Below, piece by piece: positions 9,021 to 20,551 of a stretch of 21,978 nt of DNA (the stretch's first letter is position 1; each line of letters opens with the position of its first letter). The stretch comes from Saccoglossus kowalevskii (lineage: Eukaryota; Hemichordata; Enteropneusta; Harrimaniidae): assembly GCF_000003605.2 (NCBI RefSeq), contig NW_003145990.1, forward strand, positions 1 through 21,978, written 5' to 3'. A model generated the notes under the pieces. That model made no database searches. It was not told the origin of the DNA and saw nothing but the letters and a program-made list of their open reading frames with translations. The translations under genes and the position numbers were made by a program.

Positions 9021-11398
9021 CTACAACCAGTCTCTGCCATTACTACAACCACTCTCTGACATTACTACAACCACTCTCTGACATTACTACAACCAGTCTC
9101 TGCCATTACTACAACCACTCTCTGCCATTACTACAACCAGTCTCTGACATTACTACAACCAGTCTCTGACATTACTACAACCAGTCTCTGACATTACTCC
9201 AACCAGTCTCTGACATTACTACAACCAGTCTCTGACATTACTACAACCACTCTCTGACATTACTACAACCAGTCTCTGCCATTACTACAACCACTCTCTG
9301 CCATTACTACAACCAGTCTCTGACATTACTACAACCAGTCTCTGACATTACTACAACCAGTCTCTGATATTACTCCAACCAGTCTGCCATTACTACAACC
9401 AGTCTCTGACATTACTACAACCAGTCTCTGACATTACTCCAACCAGTCTCTGACATTACTACAACCAGTCTCTGACATTACTACAACCAGTCTCTGACAT
9501 TAGTACAACCACTCTCTGCCATTAGTACAACCAGTCTCTGACATTACTACAACCAGTCTCTGACATTACTACAACCACTCTGACATTACTACAACCACTC
9601 TCTGACATTACTACAACCACTCTCTGACATTACTACAACCAGTCTCTGACATTACTACAACCAGTCTCTGACATTACTACAACCAGTCTCTGACATTACT
9701 ACAACCACTCTCTGACATTACTACAACCACTCTCTGACATTACTACAACCAGTCTCTGCCATTACTACAACCAGTCTCTGACATTACTACAACCACTCTC
9801 TGACATTACTACAACCACTCTCTGACATTACTACAACTAGTCTCTGACATTACTACAACCACTCTCTGACATTACTACAACCAGTCTCTGACATTACTAC
9901 AACCAGTCTCTGACATTACTACAACCAGTCTCTGACATTACTACAACCACTCTCTGACATTACTACAACCAGTCTCTGACATTACTACAACCAGTCTCTG
10001 CGATTACTACAACCAGTCTCTGTCATTACTACAACCACTCTCTGACATTACTACAACCAGTCTCTGCCTTTACTACAACCAGTCTCTGACATTACTACAA
10101 CCACTCTCTGCCATTAGTACAACCAGTCTCTGACATTACTACAACCAGTCTCTGATATTACTCCAACCAGTCTCTGACATTACTACAACCAGTCTCTGAC
10201 ATTACTACAACCAGTCTCTGACATTACTACAACCAGTCTCTGCCATTACTACAACCACTCTCTGACATTACTACAACCACTCTCTGACATTACTACAACC
10301 AGTCTCTGCCATTACTACAACCACTCTCTGACATTACTACAACCACTCTCTGACATTACTACAACCAGTCTCTGCCATTACTACCACCACTCTCTGCCAT
10401 TACTACAACCAGTCTCTGACATTACTACAACCAGTCTCTGACATTACTCCTACCAGTCTCTGATATTACTCCAACCAGTCTCTGACATTACTACAACCAG
10501 TCTCTGACATTACTACAACCACTCTCTGACATTACTACAACCACTCTCTGCCATTACTACAACCAGTCTCTGACATTACTACAACCAGTCTCTGCCATTA
10601 CTACAACCACTCTCTGACATTACTACAACCACTCTCTGACATTACTACAACCAGTCTCTGCCATTACTACAACCACTCTCTGACATTACTACAACCACTC
10701 TCTGACATTACTACAACCAGTCTCTGCCATTACTACAACCACTCTCTGCCATTACTACAACCAGTCTCTGACATTACTACAACCAGTCTCTGACATTACT
10801 ACAACCAGTCTCTGATATTACTCCAACCAGTCTCTGACATTACTACAACCAGTCTCTGACATTACTACAACCACTCTCTGACATTACTACAACCAGTCTC
10901 TGCCATTACTACAACCACTCTCTGCCATTACTACAACCAGTCTCTGACATTACTACAACCAGTCTCTGACATTACTACAACCAGTCTCTGACATTACTAC
11001 AACCAGTCTCTGATATTACTCCAACCAGTCTGCCATTACTACAACCAGTCTCTGACATTGCTACAACCAGTCTCTGATATTACTCCAACCAGTCTCTGAC
11101 ATTACTACAACCAGTCTCTGACATTACTACAACCAGTCTCTGACATTAGTACAACCACTCTCTGCCATTAGTACAACCAGTCTCTGACATTACTACAACC
11201 AGTCTCTGATATTACTCCAACCAGTCTCTGACATTACTACAACCAGTCTCTGACATTACTACAACCAGTCTCTGACATTACTACAACCACTCTCTGACAT
11301 TACTACAACCACTCTCTGACATTACTACAACCACTCTCTGACATTACTGCAACCAGTCTCTGCCATTACTACAACCAGTCTCTGACATTACTACAACC
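9021..11398 (+). repeat. Mixed array segment with two C markers and partial A fragments
   Basis: 22-bp units throughout. Visible landmarks: marker C at 9366-9392 and 11012-11038; a 2-bp deletion near 9,580 (CCACTCTGACATT); an isolated C12T (ACTAGT) at 9836-9841; a partial A tail at about 9,998-10,330 (a GCGATTA unit, A21T, TGCCTTTA, C5G, GATATTACTCC near 10,154); several further GATATTACTCC units (10,460, 10,812, 11,078, 11,208); one ATTGCTAC unit near 11,058; and a B lead-in from 11,280. I see nothing here except the repeat. Confidence 0.8.
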
Positions 11399-11785
11399 AG
11401 TCCCTCCCATTACTACAACCAGTCTCTGCCATTACTACAACCAGTCTCTGTCATTACTACAACCACTCTCTGACATTACTACAACCAGTCTCTGACATTA
11501 CTACAACCAGTCTCTGCCATTACTACAACCAGTTTCTGCCATTACTACAAACAGTCTATTACATTACTACAACCAGTCTCTGACATAATTACAACCAGTC
11601 TCTGACATTACTACAACCAGTCTCTGACATTACTACAACCACTCTCTGACATTACTACAACCAGTCTCTGACATTACTACAACCAGTCTCTGCCATTACT
11701 ACAACCAGTCTCTGCCATTACTACAACCAGTCTCTTACATTACTACAACCAGTCTCTGACATAATTACAACCAGTCTCTGCCATT
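11399..11785 (+). repeat. Higher-order module B, copy 4
   Basis: CCCTCCC is at 11402, TATTAC at 11557 (155 bp) and the last GACATAATT at 11758 (356 bp). It differs from copy 2 mainly by loss of the second C16T. The approach (three G14C junctions, then an ACTGC unit near 11,349) is shared with the partial copy at 18,722, including the upstream C5G and GATATTACTCC units. Confidence 0.9.
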
Positions 11786-11899
11786 ACTACAACCACTCTC
11801 TGACATTACTACAACCAGTCTCTGACATTACTACAACCACTCTCTGACATTACTACAACCAGTCTCTGACATTACTACAACCAGTCTCTGACATTACTA

Positions 11900-12010
11900 C
11901 AACCGGTCTCTGCCATTACTACGACCACTCTCTGACAATACTACAACCAGTCTCTGACATTACTACAACCACTCTCTGCCATTACTACAACCAGTCTCTG
12001 ACATTACTAC
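11900..12010 (+). repeat. A' segment, copy 2
   Basis: An ACCGGTCTC variant and an A21C unit with ACTACGACC are followed by G14C, T2A (GACAATA at 11934), consensus, G14C, A21C and consensus. The order matches the segments near 1,300 and 16,980. Private changes continue with AAGCACTCGC near 12,011-12,020. The next T2A unit is 704 bp (32 units) downstream. Confidence 0.7.
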
Positions 12011-12637
12011 AAGCACTCGCTGACATTACTACAACCAGTCTCTGACATTACTGCAACCAGTCTCTGACATTACTACAACCAGTCTCTGACATTACTACAA
12101 CCAGTCTCTGACATTACTACAAACAGTCTCTGACATTACTACAACCACTCTCTGACATTACTACAACCAGTCTCTGCCATTACTACAACCACTCTCTGCC
12201 ATTACTACAACCAGTCTCTGACATTACTACAACCAGTCTCTGACATTACTACAACCAGTCTCTGATATTACTCCAACCAGTCTCTGACATTACTACAACC
12301 AGTCTCTGACATTACTACAACCACTCTCTGACATTACTACAACCAGTCTCTGCCATTACTACAACCACTCTCTGCCATTACTGCAACCAGTCTCTGACAT
12401 TACTACAACCACTCTCTGACATTACTACAACCAGTCTCTGACATTACTGCAACCAGTCTCTGACATTACTACAACCAGTCTCTGACATTACTACAACCAG
12501 TCTCTGACATTACTACAACCAGTCTCTGACATTACTACAACCAGTCTCTGACATTACTTCAACCAGTCTCTGACATTACTACAACCAGTCTCTGACGTTA
12601 CTACAACCAGTCTCTGACATTACTACAACCACTCTCT
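12011..12637 (+). repeat. Mixed units and long A prelude
   Basis: ACTGC units occur near 12,052, 12,382 and 12,449, a GATATTACTCC unit near 12,264 and an ACTTC unit near 12,558. The prelude ends with A1G (G at 12597), consensus and G14C. The distance from the ACTGC G at 12,449 to the A1G substitution is 148 bp, the same as in the prelude at 13,988-14,136, which also carries ACTTC; the two preludes are therefore closest relatives. Confidence 0.75.
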
Positions 12638-13133
12638 GACAATACTACAACCAGTCTCTGACATTACTACAACCAGTTTCTGCCATTACTACAACCAGTC
12701 TCTGCCTTTACTACAACTAGTCTCTGACATTACTACAACCACTCTCTGACATTACTACAACCAGTCTCTGACATTACTACAACCAGTCTCTGACATTACT
12801 ACAACCAGTCTCTGCCATTACTACAACCAGTCTCTGCCTTTACTACAACCAGTCTCTGACATTACTACAACCACTCTCTGACATTACTACAACCAGTCTC
12901 TGACATTACTACAACCAGTCTCTGTCATTACTACAACCAGTCTCTGTCATTACTACAACCACTCTCTGACATTACTACAACCAGTCTCTGCCTTTACTAC
13001 AACCAGTCTCTGACATTACTACAACCACTCTCTGCCATTAGTACAACCAGTCTCTGACATTACTACAACCAGTCTCTGATATTACTCCAACCAGTCTCTG
13101 ACATTACTACAACCAGTCTCTGACATTACTACA
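12638..13133 (+). repeat. Higher-order module A, copy 6
   Basis: T2A is at 12638, ACTAGT at 12716-12721, C5G near 13,039 and GATATTACTCC at 13078. That is 440 bp from the start, one unit shorter than the 462-bp form, because the second C16T unit is missing. A 1-bp deletion (ACACCACT) near 13,132 marks the end of recognisable module order. Confidence 0.85.
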
Positions 13134-14179
13134 CCACTCTCTGACATTACTACAACCAGTCTCTGACATTACTACAACCACTCTCTGACATTACTACAAC
13201 CAGTCTCTGACATTACTACAACCACTCTCTGACATTACTACAACCACTCTCTGACATTACTACAACCACTCTCTGACATTACTACAACCAGTCTCTGACA
13301 TTACTACAACCACTCTCTGCCATTAGTACAACCAGTCTCTGACATTACTACAACCAGTCTCTGATATTACTCCAACCAGTCTCTGACATTACTACAACCA
13401 GTCTCTGACATTACTACAACCAGTCTCTGACATTACTACAACCAGTCTCTGCCATTACTACAACCACTCTCTGACATTACTACAACCAGTCTCTGACATT
13501 ACTACAACCAGTCTCTGACATTACTACAACCAGTCTCTGACATTACTACAACCAGTCTCTGACATTACTACAACCAGTCTCTGACATTACTACAACCAGT
13601 CTCTGCCATTACTACAACCACTCTCTGACATTACTACAACCACTCTCTGACATTACTACAACCAGTCTCTGACATTACTACAACCACTCTCTGACATTAC
13701 TACAACCAGTCTCTGACATTACTACAACCAGTCTCTGACATTACTACAACCAGTCTCTGACATTACTACAACCAGTCTCTGACATTACTACAACCAGTCT
13801 CTGCCTTTACTACAACCAGACTCTGACATTACTACAACCACTCTCTGACATTACTACAACCAGTCTCTGACATTACTACAACCAGTCTCTGCCATTACTA
13901 CAACCAGTCTCTGACATTACTACAACCACTCTCTGACATTACTACAACCAGTCTCTGACATTACTACAACCAGTCTCTGACATTACTGCAACCAGTCTCT
14001 GACATTACTACAACCAGTCTCTGACATTACTACAACCAGTCTCTGACATTACTACAACCAGTCTCTGACATTACTACAACCAGTCTCTGACATTACTTCA
14101 ACCAGTCTCTGACATTACTACAACCAGTCTCTGACGTTACTACAACCAGTCTCTGACATTACTACAACCACTCTCTGAC
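13134..14179 (+). repeat. Consensus-rich segment with short A fragments
   Basis: There is a G14C-rich stretch, then a C5G / consensus / GATATTACTCC triplet near 13,320-13,372. After about 13,480 units are mostly consensus, with a TGCCTTTA plus T15A pair near 13,803-13,818 and an ACTGC prelude at 13,988 leading to A1G at 14,136. That prelude is followed by G14C and consensus instead of T2A, so module A itself is absent here. Confidence 0.8.
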
Positions 14180-14964
14180 ATTACTACAACCAGTCTCTGA
14201 CATTACTACAACCAGTCTCTGACATTACTACAACCAGTCTCTGACATTACTACAACTAGTCTCTGACATTACTACAACCAGTCTCTGACATTACTACAAC
14301 CAGTCTCTGACATTACTACAACCAGTCTCTGACATTACTACAACCAGTCTCTGACATTACTACAACCAGTCTCTGACATTACTACAACCAGTCTCTGACA
14401 TTACTACAACCAGTCTCTGACATTACTACAACCAGTCTCTGACATTACTACAACCAGTCTCTGACATTACTACAACCAGTCTCTGACATTACTACAACCA
14501 GTCTCTGACATTACTACAACCAGTCTCTGACATTACTACAACCAGTCTCTGACATTACTACAACCAGTCTCTGACATTACTACAACCAGTCTCTGACATT
14601 ACTACAACCAGTCTCTGACATTACTACAACCAGTCTCTGACATTACTACAACCAGTCTCTGACATTACTACAACCACTCTCTGACATTACTACAACCAGT
14701 CTCTGACATTACTACAACCAGTCTCTGACATTACTACAACCAGTCTCTGACATTACTACAACCAGTCTCTGACATTACTACAACCAGTCTCTGACATTAC
14801 TACAACCAGTCTCTGACATTACTACAACCAGTCTCTGACATTACTACAACCAGTCTCTGACATTACTACAACCAGTCTCTGACATTACTACAACCAGTCT
14901 CTGACATTACTACAACCAGTCTCTGACATTACTACAACCAGTCTCTGACATTACTACAACCAGT
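14180..14964 (+). repeat. Near-uniform domain of consensus units
   Basis: About 35 consecutive units are consensus apart from one C12T (ACTAGT at 14255-14260) and one G14C near 14,674. Runs of about 18 and 13 units look identical. Elsewhere a variant normally appears every one to three units. This is the signature of very recent local expansion or homogenisation, or of an assembly artefact. Confidence 0.9.
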
Positions 14965-15342
14965 CTCTGCCATTACTACAACCAGTTTCTGCCATTACTA
15001 CAACCAGTCTCTGACATTACTACAACCACTCTCTGACATTACTACAACCAGTCTCTGACATTACTACAACCAGTCTCTGACATTACTACAACCAGTCTCT
15101 GTCATTACTACAACCACTCTCTGACATTACTACAACCAGTCTCTGACATTACTACAACCAGTCTCTGACATTACTACAACCACTCTCTGCCATTAGTACA
15201 ACCAGTCTCTGACATTACTACAACCAGTCTCTGACATTACTCCAACCAGTCTCTGACATTACTACAACCAGTCTCTGACATTACTACAACCAGTCTCTGA
15301 CATTACTACAACCAGTCTCTGACATTACTACAACCACTCTCT
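14965..15342 (+). repeat. Transition segment with eroded A features
   Basis: A21C and C16T units (near 14,970-14,990), an A21T/G14C unit near 15,102, a C5G unit near 15,191 and an A7C unit without C22T near 15,240 follow the module A order, but with several diagnostic positions returned to consensus. This looks like an A module partly overwritten by consensus units from the adjacent uniform domain. Confidence 0.7.
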
Positions 15343-15711
15343 GACAATACTACAACCAGTCTCTGACATTACTACAACCAGTTTCTGCCATTACTGCAAC
15401 CAGTCTCTGCCTTTACTACAACCAGTCTCTGACATTACTACAACCACTCTCTGACATTACTACAACCAGTCTCTGACATTACTACAACCAGTCTCTGACA
15501 TTACTACAACCAGTCTCTGCCATTACTACAACCAGTCTCTGCCATTACTACAACCAGTCTCTGCCTTTACTACAACCAGTCTCTGACATTACTACAACCA
15601 CTCTCTGACATTACTACAACCAGTCTCTGACATTACTACAACCAGTCTCTGCCATTACTACAACCAGTCTCTGTCATTACTACAACCACTCTCTGACATT
15701 ACTACAACCAG
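15343..15711 (+). repeat. Higher-order module A, copy 7 (lacks C12T)
   Basis: T2A is at 15343, followed by C16T with an adjoining ACTGC unit, TGCCTTTA, G14C, consensus units, A21C, the second TGCCTTTA, A21C and A21T. The usual ACTAGT after the first TGCCTTTA reads CCAGT here. The copy merges into consensus units at about 15,711, before the C5G and GATATTACTCC markers. Confidence 0.8.
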
Positions 15712-15951
15712 TCTCTGACATTACTACAACCAGTCTCTGACATTACTACAACCAGTCTCTGACATTACTACAACCAGTCTCTGACATTACTACAACCAGT
15801 CTCTGACATTACTACAACCAGTCTCTGACATTACTACAACCACTCTCTGACATTACTACAACCACTCTCTGACATTACTACAACCACTCTCTGACATTAC
15901 TACAACCAGTCTCTGCCATTACTACAACCAGTCTCTGACATTACTACAACC

Positions 15952-16340
15952 AGTCCCTCCCATTACTACAACCAGTCTCTGCCATTACTACAACCAGTCT
16001 CTGTCATTACTACAACCACTCTCTGACATTACTACAACCAGTCTCTGACATTACTACAACCAGTCTCTGCCATTACTACAACCAGTTTCTGCCATTACTA
16101 CAAACAGTCTATTACATTACTACAACCAGTCTCTGACATAATTACAACCAGTCTCTGACATTACTACAACCAGTCTCTGACATTACTACAACCACTCTCT
16201 GACATTACTACAACCAGTCTCTGACATTACTACAACCAGTCTCTGCCATTACTACAACCAGTTTCTGCCATTACTACAACCAGTCTCTTACATTACTACA
16301 ACCAGTCTCTGACATAATTACAACCAGTCTCTGCCATTAC
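15952..16340 (+). repeat. Higher-order module B, copy 5
   Basis: CCCTCCC is at 15955, TATTAC at 16110 (155 bp) and the last GACATAATT at 16311 (356 bp). The lead-in from 15,841 (three G14C junctions, consensus, A21C, consensus) matches that before copies 2, 3 and 4. By eye it is as close to copy 2 as copy 3 is, although about 9 kb away. Confidence 0.9.
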
Positions 16341-16990
16341 TACAACCACTCTCTGACATTACTACAACCAGTCTCTGACATTACTACAACCAGTCTCTGA
16401 CATTACTACAACCACTCTCTGACATTACTACAACCAGTCTCTGACATTACTACAACCACTCTCTGACATTACTACAACCACTCTCTGACATTACTACAAC
16501 CAGTCTCTGACATTACTACAACCAGTCTCTGACATTACTACAACCAGTCTCTGACATTACTACAACCAGTCTCTGACATTACTACAACCAGTCTCTGACA
16601 TTACTACAACCAGTCTCTGACATTACTACAACCAGTCTCTGACATTACTACAACCAGTTTCTGCCATACTACAACCAGTCTCTGTCATACTACAACCACT
16701 CTCTGACATTACTACAACCAGTCTCTGCCTTTACTACAACCAGTCTCTGACATTACTACAACCACTCTCTGCCATTAGTACAACCAGTCTCTGACATTAC
16801 TACAACCAGTCTCTGATATTACTCCAACCAGTCTCTGACATTACTACAACCAGTCTCTGACATTACTACAACCAGTCTCTGACATTACTACAACCAGTCT
16901 CTGCCATTACTACAACCACTCTCTGACATTACTACAACCACTCTCTGACATTACTACAACCAGTCTCTGCCATTACTACAACCACTCTCT
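16341..16990 (+). repeat. Consensus run, paired 1-bp deletions, partial A tail, A' lead
   Basis: A mainly consensus stretch to 16,650 is followed by two adjacent units that each lack one T (CCATACTAC near 16,664 and GTCATACTAC near 16,685). Then come TGCCTTTA, C5G and GATATTACTCC (near 16,813), the tail of a module A without its head. The last unit before 16,991 is A21C with G14C, the left part of A' copy 3. Confidence 0.75.
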
Positions 16991-17050
16991 GACAATACTA
17001 CAACCAGTCTCTGACATTACTACAACCACTCTCTGCCATTACTACAACCA
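16991..17050 (+). repeat. A' segment, copy 3
   Basis: The T2A unit at 16991 is followed by consensus, G14C and A21C units, as at 1,316 and 11,934, and is preceded by A21C plus G14C. The T2A unit of a full module A lies only 220 bp (10 units) downstream. Confidence 0.7.
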
Positions 17051-17210
17051 GTCTCTGACATTACTACAACCACTCTCTGACATTACTACAACCAGTCTCT
17101 GACATTACTACAACCAGTCTCTGACATTACTACAACCAGTCTCTGACATTACTACAACCAGTCTCTGACGTTACTACAACCAGTCTCTGACATTACTACA
17201 ACCACTCTCT

Positions 17211-17845
17211 GACAATACTACAACCAGTCTCTGACATTACTACAACCAGTTTCTGCCATTACTACAACCAGTCTCTGCCTTTACTACAACTAGTCTCTGA
17301 CATTACTACAACCACTCTCTGACATTACTACAACCAGTCTCTGACATTACTACAACCAGTCTCTGACATTACTACAACCAGTCTCTGCCATTACTACAAC
17401 CAGTCTCTGCCATTACTACAACCAGTCTCTGCCTTTACTACAACCAGTCTCTGACATTACTACAACCACTCTCTGACATTACTACAACCAGTCTCTGACA
17501 TTACTACAACCAGTCTCTGCCATTACTACAACCAGTCTCTGTCATTACTACAACCACTCTCTGACATTACTACAACCAGTCTCTGCCTTTACTACAACCA
17601 GTCTCTGACATTACTACAACCACTCTCTGCCATTAGTACAACCAGTCTCTGACATTACTACAACCAGTCTCTGATATTACTCCAACCAGTCTCTGACATT
17701 ACTACAACCAGTCTCTGACATTACTACAACCAGTCTCTGACATTACTACAACCAGTCTCTGCCATTACTACAACCACTCTCTGACATTACTACAACCACT
17801 CTCTGACATTACTACAACCAGTCTCTGCCATTACTACAACCACTC
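17211..17845 (+). repeat. Higher-order module A, copy 8
   Basis: T2A is at 17211, ACTAGT at 17289-17294 and GATATTACTCC at 17673, the same 462-bp spacing as copies 1, 2 and 3. A1G (17,170) precedes it. The second C16T unit has reverted to consensus. Unit order agrees with copy 1 for about 630 bp and then differs by G14C status. Confidence 0.9.
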
Positions 17846-18721
17846 TCTGACATTACTACAACCACTCTCTGACATTACTACAACCAGTCTCTGCCATTAC
17901 TACAACCAGTCTCTGACATTACTACAACCAGTCTCTGCCATTACTACAACCACTCTCTGACATTACTACAACCACTCTCTGACATTACTACAACCAGTCT
18001 CTGCCATTACTACAACCACTCTCTGACATTACTACAACCAGTCTCTGACATTACTACAACCAGTCTCTGACATTACTACAACCACTCTCTGACATTACTA
18101 CAACCACTCTCTGACATTACTACAACCAGTCTCTGCCATTACTACAACCACTCTCTGACATTACTACAACCAGTCTCTGACATTACTACAACCAGTCTCT
18201 GACATTACTACAACCAGTCTCTGCCATTACTACAACCAGTTTCTGCCATTACTACAACCAGTCTCTGCCTTTACTACAACCAGACTCTGACATTACTACA
18301 ACCACTCTCTGACATTACTACAACCAGTCTCTGACATTACTACAACCAGTCTCTGCCATTACTACAACCAGTCTCTGTCATTACTACAACCACTCTCTGA
18401 CATTACTACAACCAGTCTCTGCCTTTACTACAACCAGTCTCTGACATTACTACAACCACTCTCTGCCATTAGTACAACCAGTCTCTGACATTACTACAAC
18501 CAGTCTTTGATATTACTCCAACCAGTCTCTGACATTACTACAACCAGTCTCTGACATTACTACAACCAGTCTCTGACATTACTACAACCAGTCTCTGACA
18601 TTACTACAACCACTCTCTGACATTACTACAACCACTCTCTGACATTACTACAACCACTCTCTGACATTACTGCAACCAGTCTCTGCCATTACTACAACCA
18701 GTCTCTGACATTACTACAACC
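17846..18721 (+). repeat. G14C/A21C-rich segment and headless A module
   Basis: An alternating A21C and G14C pattern to about 18,180 is followed by the second half of module A: C16T, TGCCTTTA, T15A (CAGACTCTG near 18,286), A21C, A21T, TGCCTTTA, C5G near 18,471 and a CAGTCTTTGATATTACTCC unit near 18,505. The T2A head and ACTAGT are absent. Three G14C junctions and an ACTGC unit then form the B lead-in, as before copy 4. Confidence 0.8.
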
Positions 18722-18784
18722 AGTCCCTCACATTACTACAACCAGTCTCTGCCATTACTACACCAGTCTCTGACATTACTTCAA
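18722..18784 (+). repeat. Module B, partial copy 6
   Basis: A degraded CCCTCAC unit (CCCTC at 18725) replaces CCCTCCC. It is followed by an A21C unit with a 1-bp deletion (ACACCAGT near 18,762) and an ACTTC unit. The TATTAC unit expected 155 bp on is missing, while the G20T and ATAATT units that close module B are present further on (18,880-18,912). This suggests an internal deletion of a few units. Confidence 0.75.
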
Positions 18785-19374
18785 CCACTCTCTGACATTA
18801 CTACAACCAGTCTCTGACATTACTACAACCAGTCTCTGCCATTACTACAACCAGTTTCTGCCATTACTACAACCAGTCTCTTACATTACTACAACCAGTC
18901 TCTGACATAATTACAAGCAGTCTCTGCCATTACTACAACCAGTCTCTGACATTACTACAACCAGTCTCTGACATTACTACAACCACTCTCTGACATTACT
19001 ACAACCAGTCTCTGACATTACTGCAACCAGTCTCTGACATTACTACAACCAGTCTCTGACATTACTCCAACCAGTCTCTGATATTACTCCAACCAGTCTG
19101 CCATTACTACAACCAGTCTCTGACATTACTACAACCACTCTCTGACATTACTACAACCAGTCTCTGACATTACTACAACCAGTCTCTGACATTACTACAA
19201 CCAGTCTCTGACATTACTACAACCAGTCTCTGACATTACTACAACCAGTCTCTGACGTTACTACAACCAGTCTCTGACATTACTACAACCAGTCTCTGAC
19301 ATTACTACAACCACTCTCTGACAATACTACAACCAGTCTCTGACATTACTACAACCAGTTTCTGCCATTACTAC
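18785..19374 (+). repeat. B-end / marker C / A-start junction block, copy 2
   Basis: Same marker order as 4188-4777: C16T (GTTT at 18854), G20T, ATAATT, A21C, consensus units, A7C, then marker C with its CT deletion at 19080-19106, a consensus run, A1G near 19,257, consensus, G14C and T2A at 19320. The 469-bp spacing from GTTT to AATA equals that of copy 1, 14.6 kb away. Differences include ACAAGCAG near 18,915 and an ACTGC unit near 19,023. Confidence 0.85.
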
Positions 19375-19759
19375 AACCAGTCTCTGCCTTTACTACAACT
19401 AGTCTCTGACATTACTACAACCACTCTCTGACATTACTACAACCAGTCTCTGACATTACTACAACCAGTCTCTGACATTACTACAACCAGTCTCTGCCAT
19501 TACTACAACCAGTTTCTGCCATTACTACAACCAGTCTCTGCCTTTACTACAACCAGTCTCTGACATTACTACAACCACTCTCTGACATTACTACAACCAG
19601 TCTCTGACATTACTACAACCAGTCTCTGACATTACTACAACCAGTCTCTGACATTACTACAACCAGTCTCTGACATTACTACAACCAGTCTCTGACGTTA
19701 CTACAACCAGTCTCTGACATTACTACAACCAGTCTCTGACATTACTACAACCACTCTCT
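19320..19759 (+). repeat. Higher-order module A, copy 9 (20-unit short form)
   Basis: T2A is at 19320 and ACTAGT at 19398-19403. The second C16T and TGCCTTTA pair is present, but the copy then passes into consensus units, an A1G unit near 19,697 and a new T2A at 19,760. The repeat length from T2A to T2A is exactly 440 bp (20 units). The C5G and GATATTACTCC half is missing. Confidence 0.9.
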
Positions 19760-20551
19760 GACAATACTACAACCAGTCTCTGACATTACTACAACCAGTT
19801 TCTGCCATTACTACAACCAGTCTCTGCCTTTACTACAACTAGTCTCTGACATTACTACAACCACTCTCTGACATTACTACAACCAGTCTCTTACATTACT
19901 ACAACCAGTCTCTGACATTACTACAACCAGTCTCTGCCATTACTACAACCAGTCTCTGCCATTACTACAACCAGTCTCTGCCTTTACTACAACCAGTCTC
20001 TGACATTACTACAACCACTCTCTGACATTACTACAACCAGTCTCTGCCATTACTACAACCACTCTCTGACATTACTACAACCACTCTCTGACATTACTAC
20101 AACCAGTCTCTGCCATTACTACAACCACTCTCTGCCATTACTACAACCAGTCTCTGACATTACTACAACCAGTCTCTGACATTACTACAACCAGTCTCTG
20201 ATATTACTCCAACCAGTCTCTGACATTACTACAACCAGTCTCTGACATTACTACAACCACTCTCTGACATTACTACAACCAGTCTCTGCCATTACTACAA
20301 CCACTCTCTGCCATTACTACAACCAGTCTCTGACATTACTACAACCACTCTCTGACATTACTACAACCAGTCTCTGACATTACTGCAACCAGTCTCTGAC
20401 ATTACTACAACCAGTCTCTGACATTACTACAACCAGTCTCTGACATTACTACAACCAGTCTCTGACATTACTACAACCAGTCTCTGACATTACTACAACC
20501 AGTCTCTGACGTTACTACAACCAGTCTCTGACATTACTACAACCACTCTCT
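19760..20551 (+). repeat. Higher-order module A, copy 10, plus following spacer
   Basis: T2A is at 19760 and ACTAGT at 19838-19843, with a private G20T (CTTACATT) near 19,890. After the second TGCCTTTA it changes to A21C/G14C units and a GATATTACTCC near 20,202, then an ACTGC prelude (20,385) and A1G (20,511). T2A to T2A is 792 bp (36 units), the same length as the step between module B copies 2 and 3. Confidence 0.85.
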
